Positions 47,390 through 56,098 of a stretch of 64,000 nt of DNA are shown here, in pieces. The number at the start of each line of letters is the position of its first letter. Position 1 is the first letter of the stretch. The notes below the pieces were generated by a model, which was not told the DNA's origin, searched no databases, and saw only the letters and a list, made by a program, of their open reading frames with translations. Source of the stretch: Chloroflexota bacterium (GTDB lineage Bacteria; Chloroflexota; Anaerolineae; Anaerolineales; Villigracilaceae). Both the position numbers and the translations under genes were made by a program. The stretch covers positions 40,482-104,481 of the forward strand of contig JAEWVF010000084.1 of assembly GCA_023459215.1 (NCBI GenBank). Reading direction: 5' to 3'.

Positions 47390-48667
47390 TTACCACTGAA
47401 TATGCACCGGAACCCCCACTTCGGCCCAATCATAGAGCAATTGCGATTCGTAAGTTCCCAAGACCACACAGCCGTATGAAATCGGCGTGCCGAGGTAGCC
47501 TTCCCAAAGGGTGGCGCCATTGGGCAGGATCGGCAAGGCGTGGATGCCGTTTTCCAGATGGCCCGACCAGTAGATTCCCATCCAATTAGGCATCCAGATG
47601 TTCCAGGTAGCGCCATAGGCACTCGGGATCTTATCGAGAACTTCAAAAGTGCCCACCCTGGTCGAGTTGCCCATCCCGGTTGAGGCCACAAAGCTGTAAA
47701 TCAACTCCTCGCCCTGGTAGGCATAGAGATGCTGCTCCGAAATATCCACCAGGATCATTTTTTCAGACGAATACGAAGGCGGCGGGCCAACATACTCAAC
47801 TGGCGGGATGAACAGTTCCAATCCCGGCTGCACCTGCTCGGCACTGTCCAGGCCGTTGAAGGAAAGCAAGGCAGACACTTCAACCCCGTACCAGACCGCA
47901 ATGCTGGCGGCGCTTTCGTCAGGCAAGACGATGTGGGCCAGGCGGGTGGGTTCAGGCGTTGGCGGCGCTGGCGAGGCAGTCGGCGTCGGCGGTTCGAAGA
48001 CCAGGGTCGCAGTTGGAAGTGGGGCCTGGGTCGCCGCTTCTTCGAACTGGCCCGGCGCTGATTCGACCCCAGCCAGGGCGGTGGAGGTCGGCGGCGGGGC
48101 AGAATCATCCAATGAAGCCGCACCGGCCAGGGTGGGGGGAGCCGCCAATGGGGTCGCGGAGGCCAGGTTGGCGAGAGCAACGGTCGGGGCGGGTTTCAAT
48201 GGGCCAAAGCTCGCCGCCTGCCAGATTTGGGCAACCACAGGCTGAAGGGCGTGCGCTCCGATGAGACCGGCTCCAAAGGACAGGAAAGCCACTGAAACGG
48301 TTAAAACCATCAGCCCGAGGATGGCTCCGATCCACCAAATGGAATTTTTCTTAGGCTGGGGAACAGGCAAACCCTGAGACTGTGGCTGCACTGGCAGGCG
48401 GTTGCTGCGCTGCTCGACGATCAGCCGTTGGCGCGCCCACTGAAGGCCCTGGCGGGCGCGCTGGCTGGCCGGGTTGATCGCAAGGGCGTGCTCCAGGTAG
48501 GCAATGCTGGCGCGCGGCGTGGAACAGGCGGCCAGCATGAGCCAGGCTTCTTCCAAACCAGGGGCCAACTGGGCAGCGTAAGCGGCCCAATGATGGGCGC
48601 TGTGCTTGTCGCCATTCTGCAGGGCAAGGTAAGCATTTTGGATGGCCTGGGTGGGTGTAACGGGCAT
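47390..48667 (-). CDS. L,D-transpeptidase (YkuD) with LysM-like domain and N-terminal helical repeat
   Basis: About 425 residues from the ATG at 48667. Residues 1-85 resemble a TPR-like unit (AIQNAYLALQNGDKHSAHHWAAYAAQL). A transmembrane helix lies at about 115-140. A Thr/Pro-rich linker leads to a LysM-like segment (HIVLPDESAASIAVWYGVEVSALLSFNGL) and the YkuD domain with HALPILPNG and SYGCVVL, the His and Cys of the catalytic site. It should make 3-3 peptidoglycan cross-links or attach proteins. The longer frame starting at 48817 overlaps the upstream gene and is rejected. Confidence 0.85.
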   Translation of the reverse strand: MPVTPTQAIQNAYLALQNGDKHSAHHWAAYAAQLAPGLEEAWLMLAACSTPRASIAYLEHALAINPASQRARQGLQWARQRLIVEQRSNRLPVQPQSQGLPVPQPKKNSIWWIGAILGLMVLTVSVAFLSFGAGLIGAHALQPVVAQIWQAASFGPLKPAPTVALANLASATPLAAPPTLAGAASLDDSAPPPTSTALAGVESAPGQFEEAATQAPLPTATLVFEPPTPTASPAPPTPEPTRLAHIVLPDESAASIAVWYGVEVSALLSFNGLDSAEQVQPGLELFIPPVEYVGPPPSYSSEKMILVDISEQHLYAYQGEELIYSFVASTGMGNSTRVGTFEVLDKIPSAYGATWNIWMPNWMGIYWSGHLENGIHALPILPNGATLWEGYLGTPISYGCVVLGTYESQLLYDWAEVGVPVHIQW

Positions 48668-48671
48668 CGTG

Positions 48672-49715
48672 CTACCACCCACTAAAAATTGCTTCGCGCC
48701 AAACTGATGGTTTCTCGACAATCTCTGCCTGGTTGGGCGGAGGCACAAAGTTACATTGCGCAAGCTGGAGCGTTTCGCCCAGTTGACGAATGCGGGCATT
48801 GTTAACAGTGCCGCCATAAGGCAACATCAACAACAGGTGATCAATCTGTTCGGGATAAAAACCCATCAATCGCGTTGCCGTGGCATCAACAGCGGTCAGG
48901 TTGTCGCCGAGGATGACCAACCCGGAATCAACCCCCGTGCCATGCAAAGGGCCGTCCCCTTCCATGCCGACAATGCCATCCACGATGGCAAAGTCGGGCT
49001 GCAAGGTTGAGGCAATATCGGCTATGCTCTGGGGAATCCCATACCAGTGCAAGAAATTTTTTGGCCAACCATATTTGATGCCCGGGATGGCGCCAAACAA
49101 ATTCTTAAGCGAGAGGGTCACGCCAGCCCAGTGGTGTGTTTTCAGCTTGGGCATCGAAACCACCAAATCTGCGCCGAGAATGGTATGAGGAAAAAATAAT
49201 TTTGAAAGACCTGTATAGTTCGATACCAGGCTGACCGGGCTGATCGAATCGATATTCAGGTCAACAAAACGCACCTTTTCGTCTTTGAGCACATCGTCAA
49301 AACCAGTCTGCTCAAGAATCATTTCCATATCACGGTTATGACCCGGCCCCTCGGCAACAATAACTTCCTGAGCACCCAACTGACGAAAGGCGGCAATGGC
49401 AGCCGCCATCATTGCAGGATGAGTATTCAAGGGCCGTCCAGGGTAATGATCCACAAGATTGGGCTTGAGCACCACTCGCCCGCCTTTGATTTTGCGCACA
49501 ATATGTTCATAATTACCGATGCCACGGCGGATTGTATCGGTTAAGTTGCCCTGATAGAATGATTCTTTATAAACCGTTACGTTGGCTACATCCTGCTGGT
49601 AGCGTTTCAGTACTGGTGTGAGCACGCCACCTGCCAGAGTGCCAATGAGGCCAATCCCGGATAGCTTCAAGAAATCGCGGCGAGAGATTTTTCTCCTTCT
49701 AAATTTTAAAGGCAT
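48672..49715 (-). CDS. Tat-exported DUF362 protein
   Basis: 347 residues. RRKISRRDFLKLSGIGLIGTLAGG is a twin-arginine signal (SRRDFLK). The body has the DUF362 features: VVLKPNLVDHYPGRPLNTHPAMMAAAI, VIVAEGPGHNRD, VVSMPKLKTHHWAGVTLSLKNLFGAIPG and GPLHGTGVDSGLVILGDNLTAVDATATRLMG. No cysteine cluster for Fe-S was seen. Exported DUF362 proteins have no settled function. GGAGG precedes the ATG at 49715; the gene overlaps the upstream toroid gene by 17 nt. Confidence 0.85.
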   Translation of the reverse strand: MPLKFRRRKISRRDFLKLSGIGLIGTLAGGVLTPVLKRYQQDVANVTVYKESFYQGNLTDTIRRGIGNYEHIVRKIKGGRVVLKPNLVDHYPGRPLNTHPAMMAAAIAAFRQLGAQEVIVAEGPGHNRDMEMILEQTGFDDVLKDEKVRFVDLNIDSISPVSLVSNYTGLSKLFFPHTILGADLVVSMPKLKTHHWAGVTLSLKNLFGAIPGIKYGWPKNFLHWYGIPQSIADIASTLQPDFAIVDGIVGMEGDGPLHGTGVDSGLVILGDNLTAVDATATRLMGFYPEQIDHLLLMLPYGGTVNNARIRQLGETLQLAQCNFVPPPNQAEIVEKPSVWREAIFSGW

Positions 49716-50562
49716 TTTCGCCTCCATCCGCGGCTCGCAAAGCCATCACGGCCAAGGCCGTCCACCAAACCATCTGCCGCCAACTACCATCTGTTTCCTG
49801 GCGTTTTAATAGTAAATCAACCAATTTGCCAACAGGGCGATTGTAGATATTAAGACACAAAATACTTAGGGACAAGGATAGCGCTGAAGGGAACTTAGGA
49901 GCATTGGATTCAAGAATCACCAACCCTTTCTCAACATCAGGCTGGGCATCACGCAAATCCTGCAAGGCAAACAAAGCAATCGCCGTATCGACAACCGCCG
50001 GGTCAATAGGCTGTTTCAAAACCGCCGGGTTGCCAAAATTCCAGCCTCCCTGGTAACAAACCCGGTCCAGAAGCAAAAACTCTCCTTCCTTGATCCGCTC
50101 ATGGTTTTTCTGGCCGGCCACCTTCAGCGCCAGGATGGCAAAACTGGTCGGGTGTACCCAACTGAACGTATCGCTGATCCAGGGCCAGCCAATCAAGTTC
50201 CCATTCAGGTCGACAACAGTATTTGCTTCAAGATGCTTGCTACGCCATTTTAGCAACCAATCCACACTGGCGGCACGCACCTCCGGCAATTGGTTCAACC
50301 GGGTCAAGGTAATTACCAGCAACGAGGTTGCCCAATTGGGCATATCATCCTGAGGCAGGTAGAGTTGCCCATCTGCATTAACCAGTCCAGCCAACCACGA
50401 GATTGTTTTTGTCGGTTGGAAAGAAGTATCGGAAAGTGCCAGCAAACTATAGCAGGTAGGCTCAGGATAAGCCTGCTCCGCAGATCCGGTATACCCCCAG
50501 CCGGTATCAGGAATATGGGCTTTAATTAAAAAATCTTGCGATGAATTTATCACTGTCTGCAT
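49699..50562 (-). CDS. Alpha/alpha-toroid (prenyltransferase/squalene oxidase-repeat-like) protein
   Basis: 287 residues with repeated helices and QW-like pieces: DTGWGYTGSAEQAYPEPTCYSLLAL, MPNWATSLLVITL, GWPWISDTFSWVHPTSFAILALKVAG, GGWNFGNPAVLKQPIDPAVVDTAIALFAL and ETDGSWRQMVWWTALAVMAL. This is the terpenoid cyclase/prenyltransferase toroid fold. The catalytic DxDD motif of cyclases is not seen, so it is probably a binding or structural relative. It is the first gene before the DUF362 gene and is somewhat AT-richer. Confidence 0.7.
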   Translation of the reverse strand: MQTVINSSQDFLIKAHIPDTGWGYTGSAEQAYPEPTCYSLLALSDTSFQPTKTISWLAGLVNADGQLYLPQDDMPNWATSLLVITLTRLNQLPEVRAASVDWLLKWRSKHLEANTVVDLNGNLIGWPWISDTFSWVHPTSFAILALKVAGQKNHERIKEGEFLLLDRVCYQGGWNFGNPAVLKQPIDPAVVDTAIALFALQDLRDAQPDVEKGLVILESNAPKFPSALSLSLSILCLNIYNRPVGKLVDLLLKRQETDGSWRQMVWWTALAVMALRAADGGENAFKI

Positions 50563-50660
50563 ACGATATCGCTATTCACATCAAGCCTCTTGAAAGCTAT
50601 TCTTGTAAATAAAGTCAAAGGGAAAAGGATATAGATATATTATCGTAAGCATATCTAAAG

Positions 50661-51368
50661 TTACTTCAACGCGCGTCGCAGTTTCTCGGCAACGGTTCGC
50701 AGGACTTTAATCCGCGCATAGAGTTTATCGTTGGCTTCCACCAATGTCCAGGGGGCATTCTGGGTGCTGGTTTTGAGAACCATATCCTGCGCCGCGGCCT
50801 GGTAATCTTCCCATTTGGCGCGATTGCGCCAGTCTTCATCGGTGATTTTCCAACTCTTATAGTTGATGCGCTCACGTTCCTGGAAGCGTTCAAGCTGCTC
50901 TTCCTTGCTGATGTGCATCCAAAACTTGAAGATGACCGTGCCAAAATCGGTCATCTGACGCTCGAACTGGTTAATTTCACTGTAGGCGCGCTTCCAGGCA
51001 TCTTCAGTGCAAAAATCTTCCAGGCGTTCGACCAGCACTCGCCCATACCAGGAACGGTCAAAAACGGCAACCTGACCCTGCTCTGGCAGCCGCCGCCAGA
51101 AGCGGTACAGGTAATGACGCTCACGGTCATCGCCATGCGGCGCGGAAATTGGCCAGACCACGTATCCGCGCGGGTCCATTTTCTCGGTCAGGCGCTTAAT
51201 CGTGCCGCCCTTGCCGGAGGCATCCATACCTTCAAACACCAGCACCACCGGAATTTTTTGCAGATAAACCTGATAAGTTAATTGGTGCAGATCTGCCTGC
51301 AAAATTTTTAACCACTTTTCGTATTCGTCGCGCGGCAGTTTCAGGGATAAATCAAGTCGGTCAAGCAT
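50661..51368 (-). CDS. Polyphosphate kinase 2 family protein, copy 2
   Basis: 235 residues, one PPK2 domain. VVLVFEGMDASGKGGTIKRLTEKMDPRGYVVWP has the Walker A loop, AVFDRSWYGRVLVERLEDF the Walker B region, and FWMHISKEEQLERFQERE the lid. PPK2 enzymes phosphorylate nucleotides with polyphosphate. Copy 1 overlaps it by 8 nt. In class II PPK2 proteins two such domains are fused into one chain, one of them inactive; here they are separate but coupled. Confidence 0.9.
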   Translation of the reverse strand: MLDRLDLSLKLPRDEYEKWLKILQADLHQLTYQVYLQKIPVVLVFEGMDASGKGGTIKRLTEKMDPRGYVVWPISAPHGDDRERHYLYRFWRRLPEQGQVAVFDRSWYGRVLVERLEDFCTEDAWKRAYSEINQFERQMTDFGTVIFKFWMHISKEEQLERFQERERINYKSWKITDEDWRNRAKWEDYQAAAQDMVLKTSTQNAPWTLVEANDKLYARIKVLRTVAEKLRRALK

Positions 51369-52119
51369 TGACAGCCCCCCTCATCTCTTCGCGGCTGCGC
51401 TGTAAAACATCTGCGGGCAATTGGGCTTCTATCGCGTTGACAATTGTCTCAAAAACCTTGATGCGGGCAAAGTAAGGGTCATTGGCCTCGACAATCGTCC
51501 ACGAGGCGTGCGGCGAATCGGTGCGGGCCAGCATATCTTCTGCCACTTCGAGAAATTTAGCATATTTTTTGTGCTGGAAGCGGTCAGATTCGCTTACCTG
51601 CCAGGCGGTAAGTTTGTCATCCAGCAATTCTTTCAGGCGCAGTTTCTGTTCATCCTTGCTGATGTGCAGCCAAAACTTGAGGATGATTGTCCCATCGGCG
51701 GCCAGTTGCTCTTCGAACTCGGTAATCTCCTGGTAGGAACGGCTTAATTCATCCTTGCTGATGTTCTTGTGGATGCGGTCTGCCAAAACCCTTTGATACC
51801 AGGATGTATCAAAAGCAACAATTTGCCCGCGGGCAGGGATTTTCAGCCAAAAGCGCCACATCCACGGGTAACGCGTCTCGGCAGTGCGCGGCGGGGTAAT
51901 GGGAACCACACGAAAGCCGCGCGGATCCATGCGCTCAGACAAGATTTGGATTAAGCGGCCCTTGCCACAGGCTGACCAACCTTCAAAAACAATCATGACC
52001 GGGATTTTGGAATCAAAAACAGCATGTTCCAGTTCATAGACACGCTGCTGCAAATCGCGGATTCGCGCGCGATATTCTTCCTTGGGAATGGCCAGGTCCA
52101 GATTCAGGTATTCGAGCAT
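51361..52119 (-). CDS. Polyphosphate kinase 2 family protein, copy 1
   Basis: 252 residues, one PPK2 domain with a variant P-loop: VMIVFEGWSACGKGRLIQILSERMDPRGFRVVP. The Walker B region is IVAFDTSWYQRVLADRIHKN, where the usual D-R-S is D-T-S, and the lid has FWLHISKDEQKLRLKELLDD. The changes relative to copy 2 suggest this may be the regulatory or less active partner. GGAG precedes the ATG. Both genes lie downstream of the DUF429 gene. Confidence 0.88.
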   Translation of the reverse strand: MLEYLNLDLAIPKEEYRARIRDLQQRVYELEHAVFDSKIPVMIVFEGWSACGKGRLIQILSERMDPRGFRVVPITPPRTAETRYPWMWRFWLKIPARGQIVAFDTSWYQRVLADRIHKNISKDELSRSYQEITEFEEQLAADGTIILKFWLHISKDEQKLRLKELLDDKLTAWQVSESDRFQHKKYAKFLEVAEDMLARTDSPHASWTIVEANDPYFARIKVFETIVNAIEAQLPADVLQRSREEMRGAVNA

Positions 52120-52129
52120 GAAAACTCCG

Positions 52130-52891
52130 CTAATATTTGGCCCTTAACTCACTGGCGGGCAGGGTAATTTGCCCCTCTACGGCATCGCCCACCAGGCCGG
52201 TTTCGAGCGGTTTGTTTCCCAACAGCCAGGCCGTATGAGCAGCGGCCAGGGTATCGAGTTGTTCGGCAGTATAAAGCAAGTCCAGGGGCAGGTTGCCCTT
52301 GAGCAGCTTGTGGCGGGTCAATTCTTCAAAAAACTCCATCGGATCGCGAATGCGCAGTCCCTGGTCAAAGAGAGCCAACTGACGCTGCAAGCGCCCTTCC
52401 AGGCTGGTGCGCGAAAGCGGCAATTGTCCCAACAGAACCGAGAAACAGGCCTGCGGGTGGGTTTCGATAAAAGCGCGCTCCGGTTTCTCTTCCGAGAAAG
52501 GCTGATAACCCAGTTCGGCCAGGCGGCGGTAAAAATCAAATCCATCCTGCATCCAGGCAGAACAATATTCGCGCCGAGCCGGGGTAGCGGCCACATTGAT
52601 CCCATGCTCACGCAGGGTATGTTCCGCCAGGCGCATTTCATGTGCACGACCGGATTGATGCAATAGCGGCAGGCTCTGGCGGGTTTCCCGCACCAGCCCA
52701 TTATTCGGTCGCGGCGGGGCATTGACCGCCACCAAGGCCGTTTGCTGTCCGCCCAGGAAGGCCAGGACATCATCCATCTCACCATCGGCCAGGGTTAACA
52801 AGTGCGCCTGGGAATCGAAAGCCGCATAAGTAAATGGTTTGCGTCCCCCGGAGGGGTCAACACCAACGAAAATAGAGGTATCAAATAGCAT
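52130..52891 (-). CDS. DUF429 protein (RNase H-like fold)
   Basis: 253 residues from the ATG at 52891. FVGVDPSGGRKPFTYAAFD opens like the RNase H-like fold of DUF429, with ALVAVNAPPRPNNGLVRETRQ, ERAFIETHPQACFSVLLG and LDTLAAAHTAWLLG following. Function of the family is unknown; it is predicted to act on nucleic acid. The longer frame to 52966 would overlap the divergent thioredoxin-like gene and is rejected. It precedes the PPK2 pair by 10 nt. Confidence 0.75.
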   Translation of the reverse strand: MLFDTSIFVGVDPSGGRKPFTYAAFDSQAHLLTLADGEMDDVLAFLGGQQTALVAVNAPPRPNNGLVRETRQSLPLLHQSGRAHEMRLAEHTLREHGINVAATPARREYCSAWMQDGFDFYRRLAELGYQPFSEEKPERAFIETHPQACFSVLLGQLPLSRTSLEGRLQRQLALFDQGLRIRDPMEFFEELTRHKLLKGNLPLDLLYTAEQLDTLAAAHTAWLLGNKPLETGLVGDAVEGQITLPASELRAKY

Positions 52892-52942
52892 GGCTGAGCA
52901 TCTAATCGGGTAGAATTTGACCACTTTAACTATAGAGGCAAA

Positions 52943-53503
52943 ATGGATTTTACGCAACACTTTCAACGGAATTGGATTGGACTTGTCATGTTGCTGCTTG
53001 GATTGGTCTGGATCTGGTTTTCGCGCGCCCCCGAAGGCGCAACCACGGCTGGCTTGATCCCAGCGCCCCAGGCTGGCTTCCTCGCGCCTGCCTTCAGCCT
53101 GTCCAGCCTGGATGGGCAGACCATCTCAATCGATGAATTGCGCGGCCAAGTGATCCTGGTCAATGTCTGGGCTACCTGGTGTCCACCCTGCCGGGCCGAA
53201 ATGCCGGCCATGCAGCGCGTTTATGAAGAATACCATGCGCAAGGCTTTGAAATCCTGGCCGTTAACTCAACCGCCCAGGACACGCTGAGCAACCTCGACC
53301 CGTTCATCGCCGAATATGGCCTAACCTTTCCGATCCTGCTCGATGAAAGCGGTTCAATCACCCGCCTTTACCGGGTCATGTCGCTGCCGACTTCGTTTTT
53401 CGTCGGGCGCGATGGCATCATCAGCGAAGTGGTGGTCGGCGGGCCAATGGATGAGGCCCTGCTGCGCGCCCGCATTGAAAATTTGCTCGCGGAGGGCCAA
53501 TAA
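52943..53503 (+). CDS. TlpA-like membrane-anchored thioredoxin
   Basis: 186 residues. One N-terminal membrane helix (WIGLVMLLLGLVWIWF), then a TlpA/ResA-type thioredoxin fold: APAFSLSSLDGQTISIDELRGQVILVNVWATWCPPCRAEMP with Cys80 and Cys83, and PTSFFVGRDGIISEVVVGG with the cis-Pro loop. It should reduce or oxidise thiols outside the membrane, for example in cytochrome c maturation. The stop overlaps the lgt-like start (TAATG). Confidence 0.92.
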   Translation: MDFTQHFQRNWIGLVMLLLGLVWIWFSRAPEGATTAGLIPAPQAGFLAPAFSLSSLDGQTISIDELRGQVILVNVWATWCPPCRAEMPAMQRVYEEYHAQGFEILAVNSTAQDTLSNLDPFIAEYGLTFPILLDESGSITRLYRVMSLPTSFFVGRDGIISEVVVGGPMDEALLRARIENLLAEGQ

Positions 53504-54291
53504 TGTTCCCAACCCTGCAACTTGGCCCGCTGGCGCTGCCGGCCGCCCCCCTGGCGCTCATCCTGAGTGTCTGGCTGGGGCTTTCACTCAGCGAGCAATT
53601 CGCCAAAAAACGCAGGCAAAATGCGGATGGCCTGTATAACCTGACGTTTATCGCCATCTTGAGCGGGATCGCTGGCGCGCGGCTTTTCTTTGCGATCCAG
53701 AATTTTTCCGCATTCGTTCAGACTCCCCTGAGCCTGTTCTCCCGTGAAACCGGCTCGCTCGATCCCTTCGGCGGGTTCGCTTCAGCGCTGGTGGCAGCGC
53801 TAATCTATGGGCAGCGCGCAAAGCTGAGGCTTTGGCCCACGCTCGACGGGTTGACCCCGTTATTTGCGGTTTTTGCAGTCGGGTTGGGTATTTCACGCCT
53901 GGCCTCAGGCGAGGCGTTCGGGATGGAAACCTCCCTGCTCTGGGGAATTGAGCTATGGGGGGCGGTACGACATCCGACGCAGGTGTATGAGATTGTGCTG
54001 GCCGCGGCAATTTTGCTTGGGCTGGGGTGGAAAACAAAAGCGGATTTGAAAACGGACTTTGTAACGGAATCACAGAAAGAAACGGACTCGAATGGTCGGT
54101 TGTTCCTGCTTTTTGTGGCGCTGACCGCCGGGGCGCAGTTGTTTGTAGAAGGGTTCCGCGGCGATTCCACGCTGTTGCCAGGAGGCTTCCGCGCCGGCCA
54201 GGTGATAGCCTGGCTTGTTTTGCTCGCCGCATTCTGGGGACAGCAGCAGCTAACGCGCCCATCTGTCAAAACAGATAGCCAGGACACCTAA
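53503..54291 (+). CDS. lgt: Prolipoprotein diacylglyceryl transferase-like protein
   Basis: 262 residues, about seven hydrophobic helices. IAILSGIAGARLFFAIQN and IELWGAVRHPTQVYEIVLAAAI match Lgt motifs (R-x-HP-x-x-x-YE), followed by FVEGFRGDSTLLPGGFRAGQVIAW. Lgt adds diacylglycerol to the lipobox Cys of lipoproteins, of which this window encodes at least three. The loop KTKADLKTDFVTESQKETD near residue 175-195 is AT-richer and may be inserted. The protein is divergent, so a second canonical Lgt elsewhere is possible. Confidence 0.78.
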   Translation: MFPTLQLGPLALPAAPLALILSVWLGLSLSEQFAKKRRQNADGLYNLTFIAILSGIAGARLFFAIQNFSAFVQTPLSLFSRETGSLDPFGGFASALVAALIYGQRAKLRLWPTLDGLTPLFAVFAVGLGISRLASGEAFGMETSLLWGIELWGAVRHPTQVYEIVLAAAILLGLGWKTKADLKTDFVTESQKETDSNGRLFLLFVALTAGAQLFVEGFRGDSTLLPGGFRAGQVIAWLVLLAAFWGQQQLTRPSVKTDSQDT

Positions 54292-54341
54292 AAAAACTGC
54301 AATAAGAAATGATCCTTCCAACACAAAGGCGGCTACACGAC

Positions 54342-54695
54342 ATGGACAAGGTTTTTATCAAGAACTTACGCATTTCCGGCATCCTCGGCATTTACGAACA
54401 TGAACGCCATACACCACAGGAAATCATTATCAATGCTACCCTGCTGACTGATATCCGCAAGGCTGCCGAAACAGACGAAATTGCCGATTGTGTGGATTAT
54501 GAAAAAGTGGCAAATTTGCTGCGGGAGCATGCCCAAACTGCCCGACGGATGACGGTGGAGGCCCTGGCCGAAGACTTGGCCCGTATTTGCCTGGAAACGC
54601 CAGGAGTGCGGGAAGTGACTATCCGGGTGGAAAAGACCCAGGCAATCGCCGATACAGGCTCGGTAGGAGTCGAGATCTCGCGGGAAAAGTCTTGA
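54342..54695 (+). CDS. folB: Dihydroneopterin aldolase
   Basis: 117 residues. FIKNLRISGILGIYEHERHTPQEIIINATL, the conserved Glu in GIYEHER, DCVDYEKVANLLREHA and ALAEDLARICLETPGVREVTIRVEKTQAI fit FolB. It cleaves dihydroneopterin in folate synthesis. The ATG at 54342 is preferred to 54309. folE lies convergently just downstream, so two folate genes sit together. Confidence 0.93.
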   Translation: MDKVFIKNLRISGILGIYEHERHTPQEIIINATLLTDIRKAAETDEIADCVDYEKVANLLREHAQTARRMTVEALAEDLARICLETPGVREVTIRVEKTQAIADTGSVGVEISREKS

Positions 54696-54718
54696 GCGAG
54701 GAAAAGGCCTGGAATCAA

Positions 54719-54752
54719 AAACCGCTGTCAGCCTGGCAGCGGTTTCGATTTT
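54719..54752. terminator. Terminator between folB and folE
   Basis: AAACCGCTG (54719-54727) pairs with CAGCGGTTT (54737-54745), followed by CGATTTT on the + strand and preceded by A-rich sequence, so it can serve both convergent genes. Confidence 0.75.
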
Positions 54753-54762
54753 CCATCGGCGT

Positions 54763-55395
54763 TTAGATGCGCAATTGCGATGCGCCACGCGAGATGTTAT
54801 CCAAAAACTCCTGGCGAGTGGCCAGGTTGGCGCGAAATGCACCGTGCATGGCGGAGGTGGTCATGCGCGCATCGTGCTTTTTAACGCCACGCATCATCGA
54901 ACACAGGTGCATGGCCTCGACGACGACAGCAACCCCTTGAGGCTTGAGCAGGTCGCGCAAAAAATCGGCAATCTGGCGGGTCATGCGTTCCTGAACTTGC
55001 AGGCGACGGGCATACATATCGACAATACGCGGGATTTTTGACAGGCCAAGCACTTTTCCATTGGGAATGTAGGCAACGTGGGCGCGGCCAATAAAGGGCA
55101 GCATGTGGTGTTCGCACAAGCTGTAAAATTCAATATCGCGGACAATGACCATCTCATCATAGCGGACTTCGAAAATCGCGCCGTTGACAACACTTTCAGG
55201 GTCGGTGCGGTATCCGGCCAGTAATTCGGCATACATGCGGGCAACCCGCTGTGGGGTACGAACGAGGCCCTCGCGTTCGGGGTCTTCACCAAAAGCCACC
55301 AACATATCATGAGTGGCTTTCTCTATCGCTGCGCTATCCAGTTTCTCTTCCCAGCCGGGTTCCAGCAGGGCATCATCGAAATCCAGGTTTTCCAT
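54763..55395 (-). CDS. folE: GTP cyclohydrolase I
   Basis: 210 residues. EGLVRTPQRVARMYAELLAGY, FYSLCEHHMLPFIGRAHVAYIP (zinc ligands Cys and His), GLSKIPRIVDMYARRLQVQERMTRQIADFL and VVVEAMHLCSMMRGVKKHDARMTTSAMHG are diagnostic. It makes 7,8-dihydroneopterin triphosphate from GTP, first step of folate synthesis. The ATG at 55395 is chosen with GGAG upstream. That ribosome binding site directly follows the terminator of hpf, leaving no room for a separate promoter. Confidence 0.96.
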   Translation of the reverse strand: MENLDFDDALLEPGWEEKLDSAAIEKATHDMLVAFGEDPEREGLVRTPQRVARMYAELLAGYRTDPESVVNGAIFEVRYDEMVIVRDIEFYSLCEHHMLPFIGRAHVAYIPNGKVLGLSKIPRIVDMYARRLQVQERMTRQIADFLRDLLKPQGVAVVVEAMHLCSMMRGVKKHDARMTTSAMHGAFRANLATRQEFLDNISRGASQLRI

Positions 55396-55403
55396 AGGTG
55401 CTC

Positions 55404-55441
55404 CAAAAAAATGGACTGGCTCCTTGCGGAGCCAGTCCATT
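55404..55441 (-). terminator. Rho-independent terminator between hpf and folE
   Basis: On the - strand AATGGACTGGCTCC pairs with GGAGCCAGTCCATT around GCAA and is followed by TTTTTTT. The folE ribosome binding site begins right after the T-tract. Confidence 0.92.
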
Positions 55442-55459
55442 TTACTCGTTTTCGATTAT

Positions 55460-56035
55460 TTAGCGAACACGGGGTTCAATCAAACCGTAAGTCCCATCGC
55501 GGCGGCGGTAAAGAACATTAACCGCCCCCACCTTAGCATTATAGAAGACAAAGAAGTTATCGTGGCCGAGCAGTTTCATCTGCTCAATTGCTTCTTCCTC
55601 GGCCATGGGGATCAAATCAAATCTCTTGCGACGGACAATCACCGGCGGCTCCTCGTTCTCCAACTCAGCGAGAATCTCAGGGGCAATATCTTCAGCAACC
55701 TCTGCGGCAGACTTTCCATCGCCGCGATTGTTGAAGCGCTTCCCTTTATAGCGGCTAACCTGGCGATCCAGTTTTTCGAGGGCAGTATCAATGGCTGCGC
55801 GAATGTCATCGGCGCGTTCTTCGGCGCGCAGGATAAAGCCCTTGCCGCGCACGGTCATTTGAGCCACATATCGATCCAAAGAGCTGCGAGCCGATTTGAT
55901 GTGAGCCAACTCAATGCGGGTTTCATCAATCATGCTCAAGTGCCTGTCAAGTTTGGCCACCTTCTTGGTTACATATTCAGTAATGCGGTCCGTTACTTCA
56001 AAATCTCGTCCGACAATCTCAATCTTTTGCGTCAT
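55460..56035 (-). CDS. hpf: Long-form ribosome hibernation promoting factor
   Basis: 191 residues. The N-terminal domain (KIEIVGRDFEVTDRITEYVTKKVAKLDRHL, AQMTVRGKGFILRAEERADDIRAAIDTALEKLDRQVSRYKGK) binds the ribosome. The C-terminal dimerisation domain (PPVIVRRKRFDLIPMAEEEAIEQMKLLGHDNFFVFYNAKVGAVNVLYRRRDGTYGLIEP) marks the long form that makes 100S dimers. AAGGAGG precedes the ATG. It is followed by a strong terminator. Confidence 0.95.
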   Translation of the reverse strand: MTQKIEIVGRDFEVTDRITEYVTKKVAKLDRHLSMIDETRIELAHIKSARSSLDRYVAQMTVRGKGFILRAEERADDIRAAIDTALEKLDRQVSRYKGKRFNNRGDGKSAAEVAEDIAPEILAELENEEPPVIVRRKRFDLIPMAEEEAIEQMKLLGHDNFFVFYNAKVGAVNVLYRRRDGTYGLIEPRVR

Positions 56036-56098
56036 GACAGCCTCCTTGTAGAAAGGGTGGATATGATTTTTCTCTGTGCGCCGCGGCCCAGAGAAGGA

